DNA from: a virus
Virus record (IMG/VR): IMGVR_UViG_3300012964_000004
Coordinates: 1-64,000 of that record
Reading direction: 5' to 3' (one strand)
Length of the DNA: 64,000 nt
Shown here piece by piece: positions 18,981 to 27,285 of the stretch (positions are counted from its first letter, which is position 1; each line of letters begins with the position of its first letter). Position numbers and translations under genes: made by a program. The notes under the pieces were generated by a model, which saw only the letters and a list, made by a program, of their open reading frames with translations, was not told where the DNA came from and did not search any database.

Positions 18981-19284
18981 TATTTGGATCATCGTAGGTG
19001 CTTATGTCATTCCTAGTGCAATCGCCATCGGCACGTTCATCTTGCAAGCCAGAAAAGATAAGCGTGACATTCATCATACTACCCACCAGGACGATCTTGA
19101 TCAAGGCAAATTATCACTGGATATAGCCAAAGAGCTACGGTCTGAAAATGCGGAATTGAAACAGGAGATCAAGATATTGAGAGAGGAAAATCGGTTACTG
19201 AATAAACGTGTGCAGGAACTGGAGACTGAAGTCACGTCCCTGCGGCGATCCCTAGAAAACACTAGACCTAAGAATGGAGGCTAA
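18952..19284 (+). CDS. Membrane-anchored coiled-coil protein of the lysis block
   Basis: 110 aa. There is one N-terminal membrane segment (about 9-30). A charged segment and a long coiled coil at about 55-105 follow (ENAELKQEIKILREENRLLN). This layout is that of an inner-membrane spanin-like or holin-regulating protein. No lipoprotein partner gene is seen nearby, so a two-part spanin cannot be claimed. GAAGGAGG precedes the ATG, which lies inside the holin candidate. Confidence 0.68.
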   Translation: MDPVVVEPLSIWIIVGAYVIPSAIAIGTFILQARKDKRDIHHTTHQDDLDQGKLSLDIAKELRSENAELKQEIKILREENRLLNKRVQELETEVTSLRRSLENTRPKNGG

Positions 19285-19285
19285 G

Positions 19286-19615
19286 ATGTTTGACTTCAAA
19301 GTATCAGCCGAGCTTATTGCTGGAGTAGCAGGTGTAATCGTCACCTTGCTGTTCAAATATTTTCCAGGGTTGAATACCTGGTTCGCCAAGAAAACGGAGA
19401 ACGTAAAACAACTCTGGATGCTGATTATAATGGTCATCGTTTCTGCTGGTGTCTTTGGTGGCGGCTGTATTGACTTGTTCAAGATCAACATCGCCTGCTC
19501 CCTAGATGGTGGCTGGCAACTGGTTGGCATTCTAATTACAGGCATTGTGGCCAACCAGGGCGTGTTCAAGATCCTGCCCACACCCAAGAAGGTCAGAGAC
19601 GCTAAGATCGACTGA
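19286..19615 (+). CDS. Small membrane protein, second holin candidate
   Basis: 109 aa. Three hydrophobic segments lie at about 7-24 (LIAGVAGVIVTLLFKYF), 43-63 (LWMLIIMVIVSAGVFGGGC) and 76-93. The C-terminus is basic (KKVRDAKID). I use the ATG at 19286, which has GGAGG seven bases upstream; an ATG at 19274 has none. The last 14 bases overlap the 3' end of the opposing resolvase gene, so the structural and replication operons meet tail to tail without a visible terminator. Confidence 0.7.
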   Translation: MFDFKVSAELIAGVAGVIVTLLFKYFPGLNTWFAKKTENVKQLWMLIIMVIVSAGVFGGGCIDLFKINIACSLDGGWQLVGILITGIVANQGVFKILPTPKKVRDAKID

Positions 19616-20174
19616 GACATTGTTCAGCAGCGGCGATCGCCAAGCCGAGTGAGTCGGCCGCGTTCGGGTTCAGATTGATCCAGATGTCCTTGCCAGTTTT
19701 ATTGGCACTGCCAAATGCCAGTTTCCTGGCGGTGTTTGGCTGCATATACTTGGTATCGCCATAGTGCTGAACAAACCCATGAGCAAATCCGAAGCGGATT
19801 TGCTCTAATAAAGGTTGACCGACTCTCTCACTGTAAGCAGGCCCTTCCACTCGCACCACATATTTCAATCCCATCTTGAAAATTGCCTGAAGCTGCCAGT
19901 CAGCTTTGATCAGTGAAGAAGCAAGTGCAAATGCTTCGAGACCTGGGAAGTGCAGGAGTTTGGGCAGTGATCCCCACAGGACATAGACCCAGGTCTCGTG
20001 TAATATCGTAATGCCAAAGTGAATGCCAGGATCCACACCAATGCACACCATGCCAGATAGTTCTGGGATGAGATCTGCATCCATGCGGACTAATTGAAAT
20101 TGAAACGGATCTAGTTCACATTTCTGTTTCTTCTTCGGATCGAACTGGATTGTTTCCCAATACTTTTCTAGCAT
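19602..20174 (-). CDS. RuvC-like Holliday-junction resolvase
   Basis: 190 aa. The RNase H-like fold is marked by CIGVDPG (D48), VRVEGPAYSE (E110) and NAADSLGLAIAAAEQ (D174). These match the D, E and last D of RuvC-type resolvases, which cut four-way junctions. The acidic residue usually three before the last Asp is Asn here (N171). The start has AGAGG eight bases ahead and lies inside the RecA-like gene (59-base overlap). It probably trims branched recombination or packaging intermediates. It is the last gene of the replication operon. Confidence 0.85.
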   Translation of the reverse strand: MLEKYWETIQFDPKKKQKCELDPFQFQLVRMDADLIPELSGMVCIGVDPGIHFGITILHETWVYVLWGSLPKLLHFPGLEAFALASSLIKADWQLQAIFKMGLKYVVRVEGPAYSERVGQPLLEQIRFGFAHGFVQHYGDTKYMQPNTARKLAFGSANKTGKDIWINLNPNAADSLGLAIAAAEQCLSRS

Positions 20175-21144
20175 GATAGTCCTCTAATAATCCAAAGAAC
20201 GGGTTGAACTTGTCATGATTTCCATCCTGAGCTTGATCGATCAGCTTGCTGATAAAACCAAAACTTTTATCACCAATTTTGACATGGGTGCTGCGCTCGG
20301 CCAAACCAAGTTCAAAACAATCGAACATAGCTGACAACTCCTGGCTGATGCCAAAGTCAGGGATCAGAATGAACTGAAAGCCGCGACCCTTGCCGCCATA
20401 GCGCAGCTTCTCCACCTTGCCTCCCACCCAGAAACCGATGATCTCATCATCGCTGTTCTTGATGGCCTGTTTCTGCCACAGCATTATGCGTGTGTGAGCA
20501 ATGTATTTCAAAGTGTCACCCCCTGCAGTGATATGGCCTTGACCACCAATGGCTGAATGCACATGATTGACGATCAAGGCCACACCTGCTTGTTCTTTGG
20601 TGATCAGATAGTTGTTGATCCTGCGCACGAATTGGGCTATAGCATGGGCACGTCTACCCATAAAGGCCTCACCTATGTCGCCTTCGCTTTCAGCCGTAGG
20701 CACAAAGGCGCCGATGCTGTCCAATATAGCGGCGTTAGTAGTCGGACTGGACAGGATGTCGCCAGCCATCTCATTGACCATATCCACATGCTTCCTAGGC
20801 TTACCCTTGTCGATGTTCTCAATCACCTTCACTTTGCCGCGAAAATCTGCGTTGAGCAGCACGCTACGCAGATAGACAGGATCCAGCCCTTCCAGATCGC
20901 ACAGATCGATGGTGCCTCGATGAGCTACAGTGCCTGCCAAGTAGTAGGATAAGGTGGATTTGCCGACTTGAGTGTTGCCATAGATCTCTACTACACCGCG
21001 CAGAGGTAAACCCAGATTGCCAGCGGATGACAGCGCCACGTCCAGCGAGTACAGACCCGTGCGTTTGCGCACGATCTGACCTGCAGGTGCGTCCACATTC
21101 ACGTCATCCACATATTCAGGTTCTGGAAGTAACTGTTTCTTCAT
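20116..21144 (-). CDS. RecA-like recombinase ATPase
   Basis: 342 aa. Walker A is GNTQVGKST (56-64). The segment after it (IDLCDLEGLD) and AAILDSIGAF (Walker B-like) fit RecA/UvsX-type ATPases. VNHVHSAIGGQGHITAGGDTLKY resembles the L2/ATPase-coupling region. It would promote strand exchange during recombination-dependent replication. The C-terminus lacks the usual RecA domain and ends in an acidic tail (EEETEM). It lies one base after the upstream gene's stop and overlaps the resolvase. Confidence 0.88.
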   Translation of the reverse strand: MKKQLLPEPEYVDDVNVDAPAGQIVRKRTGLYSLDVALSSAGNLGLPLRGVVEIYGNTQVGKSTLSYYLAGTVAHRGTIDLCDLEGLDPVYLRSVLLNADFRGKVKVIENIDKGKPRKHVDMVNEMAGDILSSPTTNAAILDSIGAFVPTAESEGDIGEAFMGRRAHAIAQFVRRINNYLITKEQAGVALIVNHVHSAIGGQGHITAGGDTLKYIAHTRIMLWQKQAIKNSDDEIIGFWVGGKVEKLRYGGKGRGFQFILIPDFGISQELSAMFDCFELGLAERSTHVKIGDKSFGFISKLIDQAQDGNHDKFNPFFGLLEDYHARKVLGNNPVRSEEETEM

Positions 21145-21145
21145 C

Positions 21146-21826
21146 TCATTTCTCCAATATGCCTGCTGAACTGACCACCCGATCGATGGCAGCTTTGATC
21201 AAGTCATTCTTGTTGTAATCCTTGACGGTCAGAGCGCCAAAATTGACCTGGGTGTCGCCCCTACGAGCAGTCAATATACCGTTGCGCACATTGATTTCCA
21301 AGACTAATGCGGAGTGGCTGGAAGTTTGCTGGCCTCTGGCCTCGCGCACAATCTCACGGATCTCATGTGGGGTAGTCGCATCCACCACCTTATCCCAATC
21401 CAGATTTTCCTCTCGAGCCGCAGCAGTTAGCAAGATCAAAGAACGGATTGGCTTATCTTCCAGAGCATCCTTGATTGAGTCTGGGATTTGTGGGTTGGCA
21501 AAGATCGAACTCCACAGCGCAACATATTTATTGGTGGTGCCCGCAGCTACACCCATCTCTGCGTAGATCACATCCACGAACTCATCATCTATGCCTGCAG
21601 CCTGAAACAATTCCCACTTCTCCTGCAGGCGATATAGTAACTTGGCCAATGCCAGACCCGATGCTTGCATTTGCCTGCGCAGCGCACGGCCAAAAGTCAT
21701 CGCTGGCGTCAAGTCCCCCTGTGCTACAGCGGCTTCAATCGCAGCATCCACCATGTTGAGCACGTCCTTATCGGACGGACGCAGGCGGACAGCAGTATCA
21801 ATCCCATTACCAAGTGGTTCAGACAT
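21146..21826 (-). CDS. Unknown protein in replication operon
   Basis: 226 aa and mostly helical (residues 15-150), with a beta-rich C-terminal region around LEINVRNGILTARRGDTQVN. I do not recognise a family. Its place between the UDG-like and RecA-like genes, with an 8-base overlap upstream and one base downstream, suggests a DNA-associated role such as a mediator or regulator. No catalytic motif is visible. Confidence 0.8.
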   Translation of the reverse strand: MSEPLGNGIDTAVRLRPSDKDVLNMVDAAIEAAVAQGDLTPAMTFGRALRRQMQASGLALAKLLYRLQEKWELFQAAGIDDEFVDVIYAEMGVAAGTTNKYVALWSSIFANPQIPDSIKDALEDKPIRSLILLTAAAREENLDWDKVVDATTPHEIREIVREARGQQTSSHSALVLEINVRNGILTARRGDTQVNFGALTVKDYNKNDLIKAAIDRVVSSAGILEK

Positions 21827-22349
21827 GGGGGTACACCTTTATTCCTTTCAGAATTCGACTGAACACATATAATCCGTGACGAATTTCGCCAACGGTGGAG
21901 TGAAACACAATGGCTGGATTAGGTAGAAACATGCACATATAGGGAAAACCGAGCACAGGGACAGCATCGAAGATGATCCCTGAGATCGAAGTAACAGGTG
22001 GCATGTTGAAGAGCGGCGGGATTTCGCTGCCCAAAAACAGCACACCCTTGCGGGGAATTTCCAATTCTTTCATCAAAGCTGATACCCCCATGTTGAGACA
22101 ATGGTTGTAATTGTAATCTTTGTTATCCAATGGGCGATGTAACCACAAATTAGTAACACGACAACGCCCGATGATGATGCCAGCTACAGCTAATTCGTAA
22201 CGTAATACATCGCCTGTCTTGCCCACGAAGGGCAAGCCCGTCATAACTTCTTCATCGCCAGGGAATTCACCCACGATGAGGACATCAGCATCGACCGCGC
22301 CGTTAGGCGACACCAGCAGATGGCCACAATGTGGACAGGCTTCACGCAT
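21819..22349 (-). CDS. Uracil-DNA glycosylase superfamily protein
   Basis: 176 aa. IVGEFPGDEE (25-34), GLPFVGKTGD (38-47) and RVTNLWLHRP follow the family 4/5 pattern GExPGxxED...PFVGxxG...TN. The C-terminal part has FLGSEIPPLF and LPNPAIVFHST in place of the usual HPS motif. CPHCGH at the N-terminus may bind iron-sulphur or zinc. It would remove uracil or related damage from phage DNA. In some phages this family has become a replication accessory. It starts inside the upstream gene (8-base overlap). Confidence 0.8.
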   Translation of the reverse strand: MREACPHCGHLLVSPNGAVDADVLIVGEFPGDEEVMTGLPFVGKTGDVLRYELAVAGIIIGRCRVTNLWLHRPLDNKDYNYNHCLNMGVSALMKELEIPRKGVLFLGSEIPPLFNMPPVTSISGIIFDAVPVLGFPYMCMFLPNPAIVFHSTVGEIRHGLYVFSRILKGIKVYPHV

Positions 22350-22581
22350 GAGTCACCTCCGTTGGATCATAGAACCACAGGCCTGTGTTGAAAGGCGGGG
22401 GATCTAACAAGGACTTGGGTGTTAGACAATGGCGGACAGGTCTTTGGGTCATTCGATTTAGCTCATGCCTGATTACGACATACTGCCTGCCATCCTCAAT
22501 CATCACACCCTGCATTATTCCTACACCATTTGGCGTTTCAATTTCATCGTTGACTTTGAATTGCTTGATGTTAGCGTTCAT
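22342..22581 (-). CDS. Small unknown protein, SH3-like beta fold suspected
   Basis: 79 aa. The first half is rich in beta strands with VNDEIETPNGVGIMQGVMIE and RQYVVIRH, which could form a small barrel. A Pro-rich end follows. It overlaps the polymerase stop by 4 bases (ATGA) and the UDG-like gene by 8, so translation is probably coupled. No known family is recognised. Confidence 0.75.
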   Translation of the reverse strand: MNANIKQFKVNDEIETPNGVGIMQGVMIEDGRQYVVIRHELNRMTQRPVRHCLTPKSLLDPPPFNTGLWFYDPTEVTHA

Positions 22582-24302
22582 TTCTTTTCTCCCCAGTTGT
22601 CGCCGACTATGTATTCAAACTCAAAGGGTACAGGTGAGCCAGGGAATACCAATTCAACTGCCTGCTTGAATGCCTCTTTCAATAGCAGGACGTAATTGTC
22701 AAGCATATCTTCGGGCACATCCAGCACCAACTCATCATGGATGACCATGCAGACGGGGAAGGGCAGGTGAACTATACGACAGGCCTCCCACAATCTGGCC
22801 ATCCATGCCTTGGTCATGTCGGCTCCACCCCCTTGAACTGGATTGTTTTTACAATTATTTTCCCATCCCATAGCATGAATGTTGAGATAGGCTCGGCGTC
22901 CATAAGGCGTAGTCGTAAACTCCAACCGATGGCCGTCTTGTACAGCCCGATCCAGCATTGTCTTGACTCGCGGAAATTTATTGAAATAGGCATCGATATA
23001 CGTTTGACATTTCTCCTCGTCCAATTCGCCAGGGTCATCTAGCACCTCCTTCAGGCGCCCGAGTAGGCCGATCGCAGTCAGACCATACACGATACCCAAG
23101 TTGATTTCCTTGCCAATTTTGCGGCGGGGATCATCCTTTTGAATGGTCTCATCTTCGAACAACATACGTGTGACCATCAAGTGCACGTCCTCGTGATTGG
23201 CAAAGATGTTGATCAAATTCTTATCCATGCTGAGCAGTGCTGTGATGCGTGGCTCCTGCTGGCTGACATCTGCGATGATATATTTGCCATTACGGGGAAT
23301 GAACAAACTTCTGAACACAGGCATCTTGCGGGATGGAATGTTCTGCAGATTGGGACTGTCCGAACTCATGCGTCCAGTCGCTGCACCCGTCACGTTCCAG
23401 CTACAATACACATCGCCATCTGGTGGGGTAGCATGTTTCTGCAGCCAGACCTCGCCATACGTGGAAACTGCCTTACGATACCCTCGACCTTCACGGATTT
23501 TCTGGATGATGGGCAGGTGCTTGTATTCAGCTAGCGTTTCATCTTCTGTATTGGCCAAGCCAATACCGTATTTGGCAGCGATCATTTCCTTGACCTTCTT
23601 GTAGGAAAAAACATTCACCCCCAATTCTTCCTCGATGCTCTTACCCTTGGACTCGTTCTCTTTAGCCAGTGTCAGCCAGCCGTCCATATTCACACGGGCA
23701 GGCGGCATGTCTAACACCACCCAGATCATGGGTTCGTCGATGGATATGTAGACCAAGTATTCAGGTCGGCGCTGGTTCAACAGCTTCAACTGCTCTTGGC
23801 ACACCCGCAGGGTCATGTAAGTATCCTTGGCTGCATAGCTGTACAATTCGGCTAATGGGATTGATCGGTCACGGATTTGTTCATACTTGTCCTTTTCCAT
23901 GTATAGACCAAAGTAACGCCGAGCCATGGATGCCAGACTGAAAGTAGAATAGAACCCGCTCCACAAGATCTTCTCTAACAGCATCGGATCCAAAATGAAG
24001 TGGCGATCGATCTGAGTAAAGCGCCGTAATTGACGAATATCATAGGTGGCGTTCTGGATGATCCACTGCAAGCTAATCAATCTCATTAGTGCGCTACCAA
24101 TTATCTTATGATCGGTGATGATATAGTTCTTGCCATTATCCAATGACAGGGCGAGGCAGGCGAATTCACCGTGCGGAATATGCAACTTGTCCTTGTCTTG
24201 CCCAAACATCTCTAGGTCGATGGCCACATTGTAGGCATTGGTCACATCGATCTGATCGGCATTTTCAACGATTGAATATTCAACATCAGGTACAGTTTTC
24301 AT
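22578..24302 (-). CDS. Family A DNA polymerase with 3'-5' exonuclease domain
   Basis: 574 aa from the ATG that overlaps the upstream stop (ATGA); a longer start at 24335 is less likely. The exonuclease domain (1-190) has AIDLEMFG (D29, E31), NATYDIRQL and YAAKDTYM. Polymerase motif A reads IADVSQQEPRI instead of the common DYSQIELR, motif B is RRKIGKEINLGIVYG, and motif C is VIHDELVLDV. No 5'-3' exonuclease domain is present, which is normal for T7-like phages. It is the replicative polymerase and acts with the helicase and primase of the same operon. Confidence 0.97.
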   Translation of the reverse strand: MKTVPDVEYSIVENADQIDVTNAYNVAIDLEMFGQDKDKLHIPHGEFACLALSLDNGKNYIITDHKIIGSALMRLISLQWIIQNATYDIRQLRRFTQIDRHFILDPMLLEKILWSGFYSTFSLASMARRYFGLYMEKDKYEQIRDRSIPLAELYSYAAKDTYMTLRVCQEQLKLLNQRRPEYLVYISIDEPMIWVVLDMPPARVNMDGWLTLAKENESKGKSIEEELGVNVFSYKKVKEMIAAKYGIGLANTEDETLAEYKHLPIIQKIREGRGYRKAVSTYGEVWLQKHATPPDGDVYCSWNVTGAATGRMSSDSPNLQNIPSRKMPVFRSLFIPRNGKYIIADVSQQEPRITALLSMDKNLINIFANHEDVHLMVTRMLFEDETIQKDDPRRKIGKEINLGIVYGLTAIGLLGRLKEVLDDPGELDEEKCQTYIDAYFNKFPRVKTMLDRAVQDGHRLEFTTTPYGRRAYLNIHAMGWENNCKNNPVQGGGADMTKAWMARLWEACRIVHLPFPVCMVIHDELVLDVPEDMLDNYVLLLKEAFKQAVELVFPGSPVPFEFEYIVGDNWGEKK

Positions 24303-24538
24303 TTTTTCATCACATCTTCTCTGATCTTGCGACATGCGATTTCATAATCCAACTCCAATAGGTTGCTGTCATCCACTGGATCTCCTTCATCTGGAGTAAG
24401 GGTACCCCGCAGTAGTTCCTGAGCGCTCTCTTTGTCTAATCCACCCGCCCGATAAACACCAGTGATCATACCCAGACGCAAGCAGCGTGCCAAGATGGTA
24501 AGTTCCTGTTCGCTTAGTGTGTCACCGATTGTTTTCAT
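24299..24538 (-). CDS. Small helical unknown protein
   Basis: 79 aa, helical and acidic (SEQELTILARCLRLGMI; DEGDPVDDSNLLELDYE). Both ends overlap neighbours by four bases (ATGA), which ties its translation to the zinc-ribbon gene and the polymerase. No family is recognised. It could be a polymerase accessory peptide. Confidence 0.75.
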   Translation of the reverse strand: MKTIGDTLSEQELTILARCLRLGMITGVYRAGGLDKESAQELLRGTLTPDEGDPVDDSNLLELDYEIACRKIREDVMKK

Positions 24539-24804
24539 TTAGGTTTTCCTTTACCTTTCTTCTTGACCGTTCCATAATACAAGGTGTGGATGGCTCCACA
24601 TATAGGACATTTCTTGCCAGAACCTGCCAAGCTCCAGTTATATGCCTCAACTTCATATTCACAAAAAGGGCAGATGATCCAGGTGGTGCTCCTGCCATGT
24701 TGCATAGAGCCACGCATCTCTTTGTGTGGGCGTACCTCAAACTTATCAAGATAGTTGGGGTCTGTGTGTCTTTTCATACACTTGGGGTCTGTGTGTCTTT
24801 TCAT
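24535..24804 (-). CDS. Small zinc-ribbon protein with duplicated N-terminus
   Basis: 89 aa. ICPFCEYEV and KKCPICGAIH give two CxxC knuckles, a zinc ribbon likely to bind nucleic acid or a protein partner. The C-terminus is very basic (TVKKKGKGKPK). The first nine residues, MKRHTDPKC, are repeated as MKRHTDPNY by a 27-base tandem duplication, so a second start at 24777 is possible. The upstream start overlaps the helicase stop (ATGA). Confidence 0.78.
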   Translation of the reverse strand: MKRHTDPKCMKRHTDPNYLDKFEVRPHKEMRGSMQHGRSTTWIICPFCEYEVEAYNWSLAGSGKKCPICGAIHTLYYGTVKKKGKGKPK

Positions 24805-24808
24805 ACGC
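24755..24808. repeat. 27-bp tandem duplication spanning a start codon
   Basis: Two units (24755-24781 and 24782-24808) differ at one base. Each contains a start codon of the zinc-ribbon gene on the minus strand, so the duplication adds nine residues in frame and doubles the initiation site. The high identity suggests a recent event. Confidence 0.9.
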
Positions 24809-25988
24809 TTGTCAATCCTATCCAGCCTAGGCTCTCTTCACCCCAAGCTAATTTACCATCGAACGCGACACGGATCGCGCCAGGCCCACCTTCGCGGTAG
24901 CCGAAACGCGACTTGCCGTTTATGATGTAGCCCGAATTCGGCAGCGGCGGCAGCGTCGGATCGCGCACGGTCGTCGCATAAATTTGGTTCGGGTTATATA
25001 TGAGGAGGATGAGCGCAGCCGTGGCTTCAGCCATACCCGAATAGCGCAAGTGGTTGATCTTCGGCACGCCGCCCGTATAGTTGCGGTTCAACTGCGCCAA
25101 TAAAAAGACGGGTGCGCCCATGGAATTTTCCTTCGCCAAAGATGCGCACCTTCTATATACATAAGCCATGGACTGTTCGTCCTCTTGGCCTTCGATCAGC
25201 ATGTCGGAGAAATCCACAAAGATGTGGTACACGCCTTCCGTGGCGCTCAAACGCATGGCGTCCGTGTAGACTTCATCCACCGATATTATTTTGTCACAGA
25301 TTATGACGTTCCTGCGATGGGCAGGCTCGAGTGGCTTGAGTGCCACCTGTACAATGCGCCGAGCGATCTGACCTGTGGTCATTTCCAGCGTGTATAGCAG
25401 TGAGACCTTGTTCTCCAGCGCAGAATTGGCGATGATCTTGGCAATCAAACTGGTCTTACCCGTTCCTGGCGGCCCGCCCACCACAACCAGGCCAGCTTCG
25501 GGCACACCACTCATGCTCAGATTTTCAGGATCACCACAATGTTCATCGACGGGTGGATAGTAGGTCTTGCGCCACACAGCAGGCTGGCTGTCCACCTGAT
25601 CCATGTGAATGTAGCTGCCCTCATAATGGTTAGCTTGATCTATAAGCGTTACGATTTTAGCCACATCCAGATCATCACCCTTGCGCAAGCGTTTGACTTG
25701 TTGCTCGAGCAGACCAATCTGTTTCTCTCTGCGGTAGCAGACCAACAGTTGGGATAACAATTCTTGTATATCCAAGACCTCGCCGACGCTGGCGATGGCT
25801 TGCTTGGCCGTCACCACAGGCATCAAGCCCACCTTGTCGATGATGTAAGGAATGTCCTTGCCTTCCCTTAGATGGTTACAGATTAGGTCATAAGGCGGAG
25901 CCAGATATTCGGGCAGAACATATTGGGCAGATACCCTGCCTTCCAGCAACAGTCCACCCCACAGTTCACTGATGTCTGTGTGCTTCAT
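24801..25988 (-). CDS. DnaB-like replicative helicase
   Basis: 395 aa from the start MKHTDISELW, which fits a DnaB-type N-terminal domain; the frame is open further upstream to 26102. Walker A is GGPPGTGKTS (171-180), then LLYTLEMTTGQIARR (H1a-like), a Walker B-like YHIFVDFSDM and FLLAQLNR (the conserved Gln motif). The end carries KSRFGYREG, the DnaB-type KxRxG arginine region. It unwinds the fork as a hexameric RecA-fold motor. The N-terminal part (1-130) would contact the primase. It overlaps the upstream small gene by 23 bases. Confidence 0.92.
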   Translation of the reverse strand: MKHTDISELWGGLLLEGRVSAQYVLPEYLAPPYDLICNHLREGKDIPYIIDKVGLMPVVTAKQAIASVGEVLDIQELLSQLLVCYRREKQIGLLEQQVKRLRKGDDLDVAKIVTLIDQANHYEGSYIHMDQVDSQPAVWRKTYYPPVDEHCGDPENLSMSGVPEAGLVVVGGPPGTGKTSLIAKIIANSALENKVSLLYTLEMTTGQIARRIVQVALKPLEPAHRRNVIICDKIISVDEVYTDAMRLSATEGVYHIFVDFSDMLIEGQEDEQSMAYVYRRCASLAKENSMGAPVFLLAQLNRNYTGGVPKINHLRYSGMAEATAALILLIYNPNQIYATTVRDPTLPPLPNSGYIINGKSRFGYREGGPGAIRVAFDGKLAWGEESLGWIGLTSV

Positions 25989-26217
25989 CAAATACCATCC
26001 AGACGGGAATGGGATGATCTTTCTTCCAACAAATAGGACACACCCATCCACCCTTCTTCTTGGAGAAGTGCCAGCCTTTGGCTCTGAAATGACTAATGGC
26101 ATCTTCTTGCCGAAATGTTTCTATTTCATACCAGCGGGTGCAAGATCCGTCAATGTCCTCATAGACGCATGAGATCAGCCATTGTTTATGTAAATGTATT
26201 GACTCTGATAGTTTCAT
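25966..26217 (-). CDS. Small unknown protein
   Basis: 83 aa. It has aromatic strands (WLISCVYEDIDGSCTRWYEIE) and a single CxxC (WVCPICWKK), so a zinc site would need partners. Its ATG overlaps the stop of the 29-aa membrane peptide (ATGA). It lies between the primase and helicase genes. The function is unknown. Confidence 0.72.
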   Translation of the reverse strand: MKLSESIHLHKQWLISCVYEDIDGSCTRWYEIETFRQEDAISHFRAKGWHFSKKKGGWVCPICWKKDHPIPVWMVFDEAHRHQ

Positions 26218-26303
26218 CGTTTATCCAATCTGTACAACTGAATTCCAAGAATTACACCTACGATCACCGCAAGTATTATGACAACAATTCGATCTCCACT
26301 CAT
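26214..26303 (-). CDS. 29-aa single-pass membrane micropeptide
   Basis: The sequence starts MSGDRIVVIILAVIVGVI, continues LGIQLYRLDKR and stops at 26214-26216, where ATGA couples it to the next gene. One 15-17 residue hydrophobic helix is followed by a basic tail. AGAAGGAAG precedes the ATG, which lies three bases after the stop of the previous micropeptide. It is too short for usual gene calls, but start, ribosome site and overlap all fit. Confidence 0.65.
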   Translation of the reverse strand: MSGDRIVVIILAVIVGVILGIQLYRLDKR

Positions 26304-26306
26304 TGT

Positions 26307-26402
26307 CTACTTCCTTCTTATGATCTTGCTGAGATGCCACCCAATGGTAAAGGCAACAATCATCAGCACACATCTAAGCACCATCCAATCTAGTTGGCTC
26401 AT
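26307..26402 (-). CDS. 31-aa single-pass membrane micropeptide
   Basis: The sequence starts MSQLDWMVLRCVLMIVAFTI, followed by a basic end (KIIRRK). The ATG overlaps the primase stop (ATGA, 26399-26402), so it should be translated by coupling. It has one membrane helix. With its neighbour it forms a pair of micropeptides in the replication operon. They may anchor the replisome or act at the membrane, but this is a guess. Confidence 0.62.
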   Translation of the reverse strand: MSQLDWMVLRCVLMIVAFTIGWHLSKIIRRK

Positions 26403-27238
26403 CTTGATCTCTCAATCGCGTTCATTATTTCCATGTCCTTTCCTGCTACATGCAAATCGTTCACATCTTTCATTCCATCAGGCCAATCCATCCTGACCAC
26501 TCGACCGCGCCAGCCCAGGTTGCGATAGTATTCGATGGCTTTCAACTCTTCGCCTTGATCTGGGAAAACTAAGATGGGTTTGCGCACGCTGTCCAGATCA
26601 CTGAGCTTTAGTCGCGTGCCCCACATGGTTGAAGCCGCAGGGATGCGCAGATCGACCAGCGTCAGTGCATCTAGAATTCCAAAAGTTACCACCACAAATT
26701 GACCAGTGCGATATAAGTACCAATCAGGCACATACAAGCTGGCCGCCGAGCGGTTCACATAGCGGTGACCAGTAGCTTCCTGCACATGCTGGCCTGCTCT
26801 TAGTACGTAACCGTTTAGTTGATCCTCTCGGCTGTAAACGGGTATGACATACCAGCCATTATGCCAGCCCAGATGCTGGCCCTCGATGCGCTCATTCAGC
26901 TTGCGTATGCGCAGGTACCAGCCCAGGCTTTCACAATATTTGGACAGAATTTCGTGAGCGTCTTCTACAAAGTGGATTGGATCTTCCCATTTGCCTGGGG
27001 GAGACCAATCGACTGACTCTTTCTCATGTGCGAATGAGGGCGGTGACCACCCTGATAGGCGGCGATCCAGCATGTATAAGTCGCCACTGCGTCCGCAAGA
27101 TAGACAGCGGAACCATCCATCTTTGTACACCAGCATGGATGGATGGTGATCTGGATGGAAAACACAAAGCGCACTGTAGTAGCGTTCATATTCTTTTACT
27201 CTGTCCAAGCGTGATACAATATCAGCTAGGTTCTTCAT
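26399..27238 (-). CDS. DnaG-type primase with CHC2 zinc finger
   Basis: 279 aa from the ATG at 27238. The zinc finger is C25-x2-H28...C45-x2-C48 (CVFHPDHHPSM, FRCLSCGRSGD). The TOPRIM-like part has VTFGILDALTL and ILVFPDQGEE, which give the E/DxD-type metal site. It makes RNA primers at the fork. It is short for DnaG because no long helicase-interaction domain is present. AAAAGG is directly before the ATG, an unusually tight spacing. It starts downstream of a terminator hairpin. Confidence 0.88.
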   Translation of the reverse strand: MKNLADIVSRLDRVKEYERYYSALCVFHPDHHPSMLVYKDGWFRCLSCGRSGDLYMLDRRLSGWSPPSFAHEKESVDWSPPGKWEDPIHFVEDAHEILSKYCESLGWYLRIRKLNERIEGQHLGWHNGWYVIPVYSREDQLNGYVLRAGQHVQEATGHRYVNRSAASLYVPDWYLYRTGQFVVVTFGILDALTLVDLRIPAASTMWGTRLKLSDLDSVRKPILVFPDQGEELKAIEYYRNLGWRGRVVRMDWPDGMKDVNDLHVAGKDMEIMNAIERSR

Positions 27239-27250
27239 CCTTTTGAAGAA

Positions 27251-27280
27251 AATGCCCCCGTTCCCCAAGTCGGGGGCATT
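27251..27280 (-). terminator. Intrinsic terminator (minus strand)
   Basis: AATGCCCCCG and CGGGGGCATT form a perfect 10-bp stem with a 10-base loop. On the minus strand a T-rich stretch (TTTTCTTC) follows. It lies between the 338-aa gene and the primase and would reduce read-through into the fork genes. Confidence 0.78.
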
Positions 27281-27285
27281 ATTAT

